Shown: positions 4,550 to 5,716 of the stretch, piece by piece
How the letters are laid out: each line of letters begins with the position of its first letter
Numbering within the stretch: position 1 is the stretch's first letter
Source: Paracoccaceae bacterium
GTDB taxonomy: Bacteria > Pseudomonadota > Alphaproteobacteria > Rhodobacterales > Rhodobacteraceae
DNA: 5,716 nt
Assembly: GCA_018222665.1 (NCBI GenBank)
Contig: JAAEZW010000137.1
Coordinates: 1 to 5,716, forward strand
Direction of reading: 5' to 3'
Position numbers and translations under genes: made by a program
Notes under the pieces: generated by a model
The model's input: only the letters and a program-made list of their open reading frames with translations
What the model was told of the DNA's origin: nothing
The model's database searches: none

Positions 4550-5569
4550 ATGCACGAATTCTACTCTGACACTCAAACTCGCCCCACCCGCGCTATGCGA
4601 GAGGCTGCGCTGAACGTAACTTTGGGTGATGAGCGACATAATGAGGACCCCTCCACGAACGAACTGTGCACGCGGGTTGCTGAGATGCTCGGGATGGAAG
4701 CTGCGGTCTTTCTCCCCTCTGGGACTATGTGTAATGAAATCGCTATTGCCGTACATACACGTCCCGGGGACGAAGTGATCTGCACACGTGAAAGCCATAT
4801 TATTTTCGCAGAAAGTGGCGGCCCAGCGGCTTTATCGGGGGTAATGATGTGCCCGATCGACACTAATAGAGGCATGTTAAGTCCCGAACAGGTTACAGAA
4901 CATGTGCGTCCAGTTTCAGCGCATGCACCTCGCAGCCGTCTGCTGCTGGCTGAACAAACAGCTAACCTAGCAGGTGGGGCAGTTTGGCCTTTAGAGCAGT
5001 TAAATGCCACAGTGGAGGCCGCTAAGTCGGCAGGCTTATCAACACATTTAGATGGCGCCAGGTTGTTAAATGCTCAAGTTGCTACTGGAGTAGCAGCAGC
5101 AGAATTTGCCCGAGGCTTTGATAGTGCTTGGATTGCGTTTACAAAGGGCCTTGGGTGTCCGGTTGGCGCCGTCTTGGCTGGTTCACATGATTTCATAAAT
5201 AAAGCTTGGCTGCTTAAACGCAGGTGGGGTGGTGCAATGCGTCAAACTGGAGTTCTGACCGCCATGTGTCTCTATGCGCTCGATAATCACATTGATCGAC
5301 TTGCCGATGATCACGCTTTGGCTCAGTTCATAGGCGTGCGTCTTGGTAAGTTAGAGATTATATCTAACATACTGCCAATCGACACAAACATCGTAATTGC
5401 TGATCTCGCTCCTGATGGTCCCGATGCGCGAGAGGTTGCCAAACAACTAAAGCGTAAGAATGTAACTATTACGGTTGTTGGTCCCAGGCGAATTCGGATC
5501 GTGACGCATATGGATGTGGGTGAAACTGATGCTGACGCACTCGTTGCGGCTATGTCAACTTTAATATGA
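4550..5569 (+). CDS. Threonine aldolase family PLP enzyme (low-specificity L-threonine aldolase-like)
   Basis: A 339-residue fold-type I PLP enzyme, normal length. The family cleaves L-threonine or other beta-hydroxy amino acids to glycine and an aldehyde in the cytoplasm. Visible motifs in order: SDTQTRPT (6-13), PSGTMCN (56-62) for PLP phosphate, His83 in ESHI stacking on the cofactor, ESGGPAALSG (88-97), Asp168 and Arg171 in HLDGAR, the Schiff-base Lys199 in FTKGLGCPVGAV, GGAMRQTG (227-234), and RIVTH (316-320). Two positions differ from the common pattern: the VYGEDPT loop reads RHNEDPS (His30), and the residue before the glutamate in the His83 segment is Ala87 rather than Tyr. The substrate may therefore differ from threonine; phenylserine- or hydroxyaspartate-type aldolases are alternatives. 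In-frame stops at 4538 and 4547 exclude an earlier start. There is no good ribosome binding site before 4550 (only GGAT, 12 bases away). It is divergent from the crotonase, and the repeat follows its stop by 8 bases. Confidence 0.92.
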   Translation: MHEFYSDTQTRPTRAMREAALNVTLGDERHNEDPSTNELCTRVAEMLGMEAAVFLPSGTMCNEIAIAVHTRPGDEVICTRESHIIFAESGGPAALSGVMMCPIDTNRGMLSPEQVTEHVRPVSAHAPRSRLLLAEQTANLAGGAVWPLEQLNATVEAAKSAGLSTHLDGARLLNAQVATGVAAAEFARGFDSAWIAFTKGLGCPVGAVLAGSHDFINKAWLLKRRWGGAMRQTGVLTAMCLYALDNHIDRLADDHALAQFIGVRLGKLEIISNILPIDTNIVIADLAPDGPDAREVAKQLKRKNVTITVVGPRRIRIVTHMDVGETDADALVAAMSTLI

Positions 5570-5576
5570 AAATCAA

Positions 5577-5659
5577 ATCAATAACTAAATTTTCTCATAC
5601 TTACGCTATGCGTGTGAGATTCAAAAACACACCAAACGCACACTTTTTCGTGTCGTTGG
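5577..5659. repeat. Dispersed two-hairpin repeat, copy 3
   Basis: Bases 5577-5647 match 150-220 at 61 of 71 positions without gaps. The first hairpin pairs TCTCA (5593-5597) and ACGC (5603-5606) with GCGT (5610-5613) and TGAGA (5615-5619), with small bulges. The second pairs CCAA, CG and ACAC (5632-5643) with GTGT, CG and TTGG (5650-5659) around a TTTTTC loop. Folding is kept although the sequence differs from copy 1. It could serve as the 3' end of the aldolase transcript. Beyond it, GGATTGT (5658-5664) and ACAATCC (5687-5693) form another inverted pair. Confidence 0.72.
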
Positions 5660-5716
5660 ATTGTCATTCGAGACAAACGCTTGATTACAATCCGTTTCGC
5701 AATTTGATTGAGGTAT

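Noticed and set aside
4573..5010. 145-codon minus-strand ORF opposite the aldolase gene (also 4436-4798)
   Set aside because: Both are antisense shadows of the aldolase reading frame and have no recognisable motifs.

Overview
The window looks like a gene-poor accessory stretch of an alphaproteobacterial chromosome, probably from a marine Rhodobacterales-type organism. That assignment is an inference from protein style: a GyaR-like D-2-hydroxyacid dehydrogenase, a crotonase, a short Cys-containing secreted peptide, and strong GGAGG-type ribosome binding sites. No taxonomic marker is present. Only about two thirds of the window is convincingly coding. No IS element, tRNA, rRNA or CRISPR array is visible.

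Layout from left to right. Positions 1-341 hold a possible partial reading frame at the edge, a GC-rich terminator-like hairpin and a two-hairpin repeat. Positions 342-1304 (minus) encode an intact D-2-hydroxyacid dehydrogenase. Positions 1500-2235 (minus) carry three small tandem genes. Their 64-75 residue products align without a gap from their first methionines, so they are diverged paralogs of one unrecognised family. Positions 2363-2530 (minus) encode a 55-residue peptide with a signal sequence and three cysteines in the mature part, followed by a strong hairpin. Positions 2531-3201 are largely non-coding, with a 10-bp inverted repeat and a second, partial copy of the repeat family. Positions 3202-3942 (minus) encode a crotonase-fold protein that lacks both usual catalytic glutamates and is visibly GC-richer than its surroundings. 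Positions 3946-4549 are mostly non-coding, with one candidate 32-residue GTG-start ORF. Positions 4550-5569 (plus) encode an intact threonine-aldolase-family enzyme, and the repeat appears again 8 bases after its stop.

The two metabolic enzymes at the ends (glyoxylate/hydroxypyruvate-reductase type and glycine-releasing aldolase type) could touch the same small-acid and amino-acid metabolism. They are far apart and in opposite orientation, so no shared pathway is claimed. The most unusual content is the tandem trio of small paralogs and the dispersed two-hairpin repeat. One copy of the repeat lies near each end of the window (71 bases, 61 identical, no gap) and partial sequence from it recurs in the middle. 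I cannot name a function for either.
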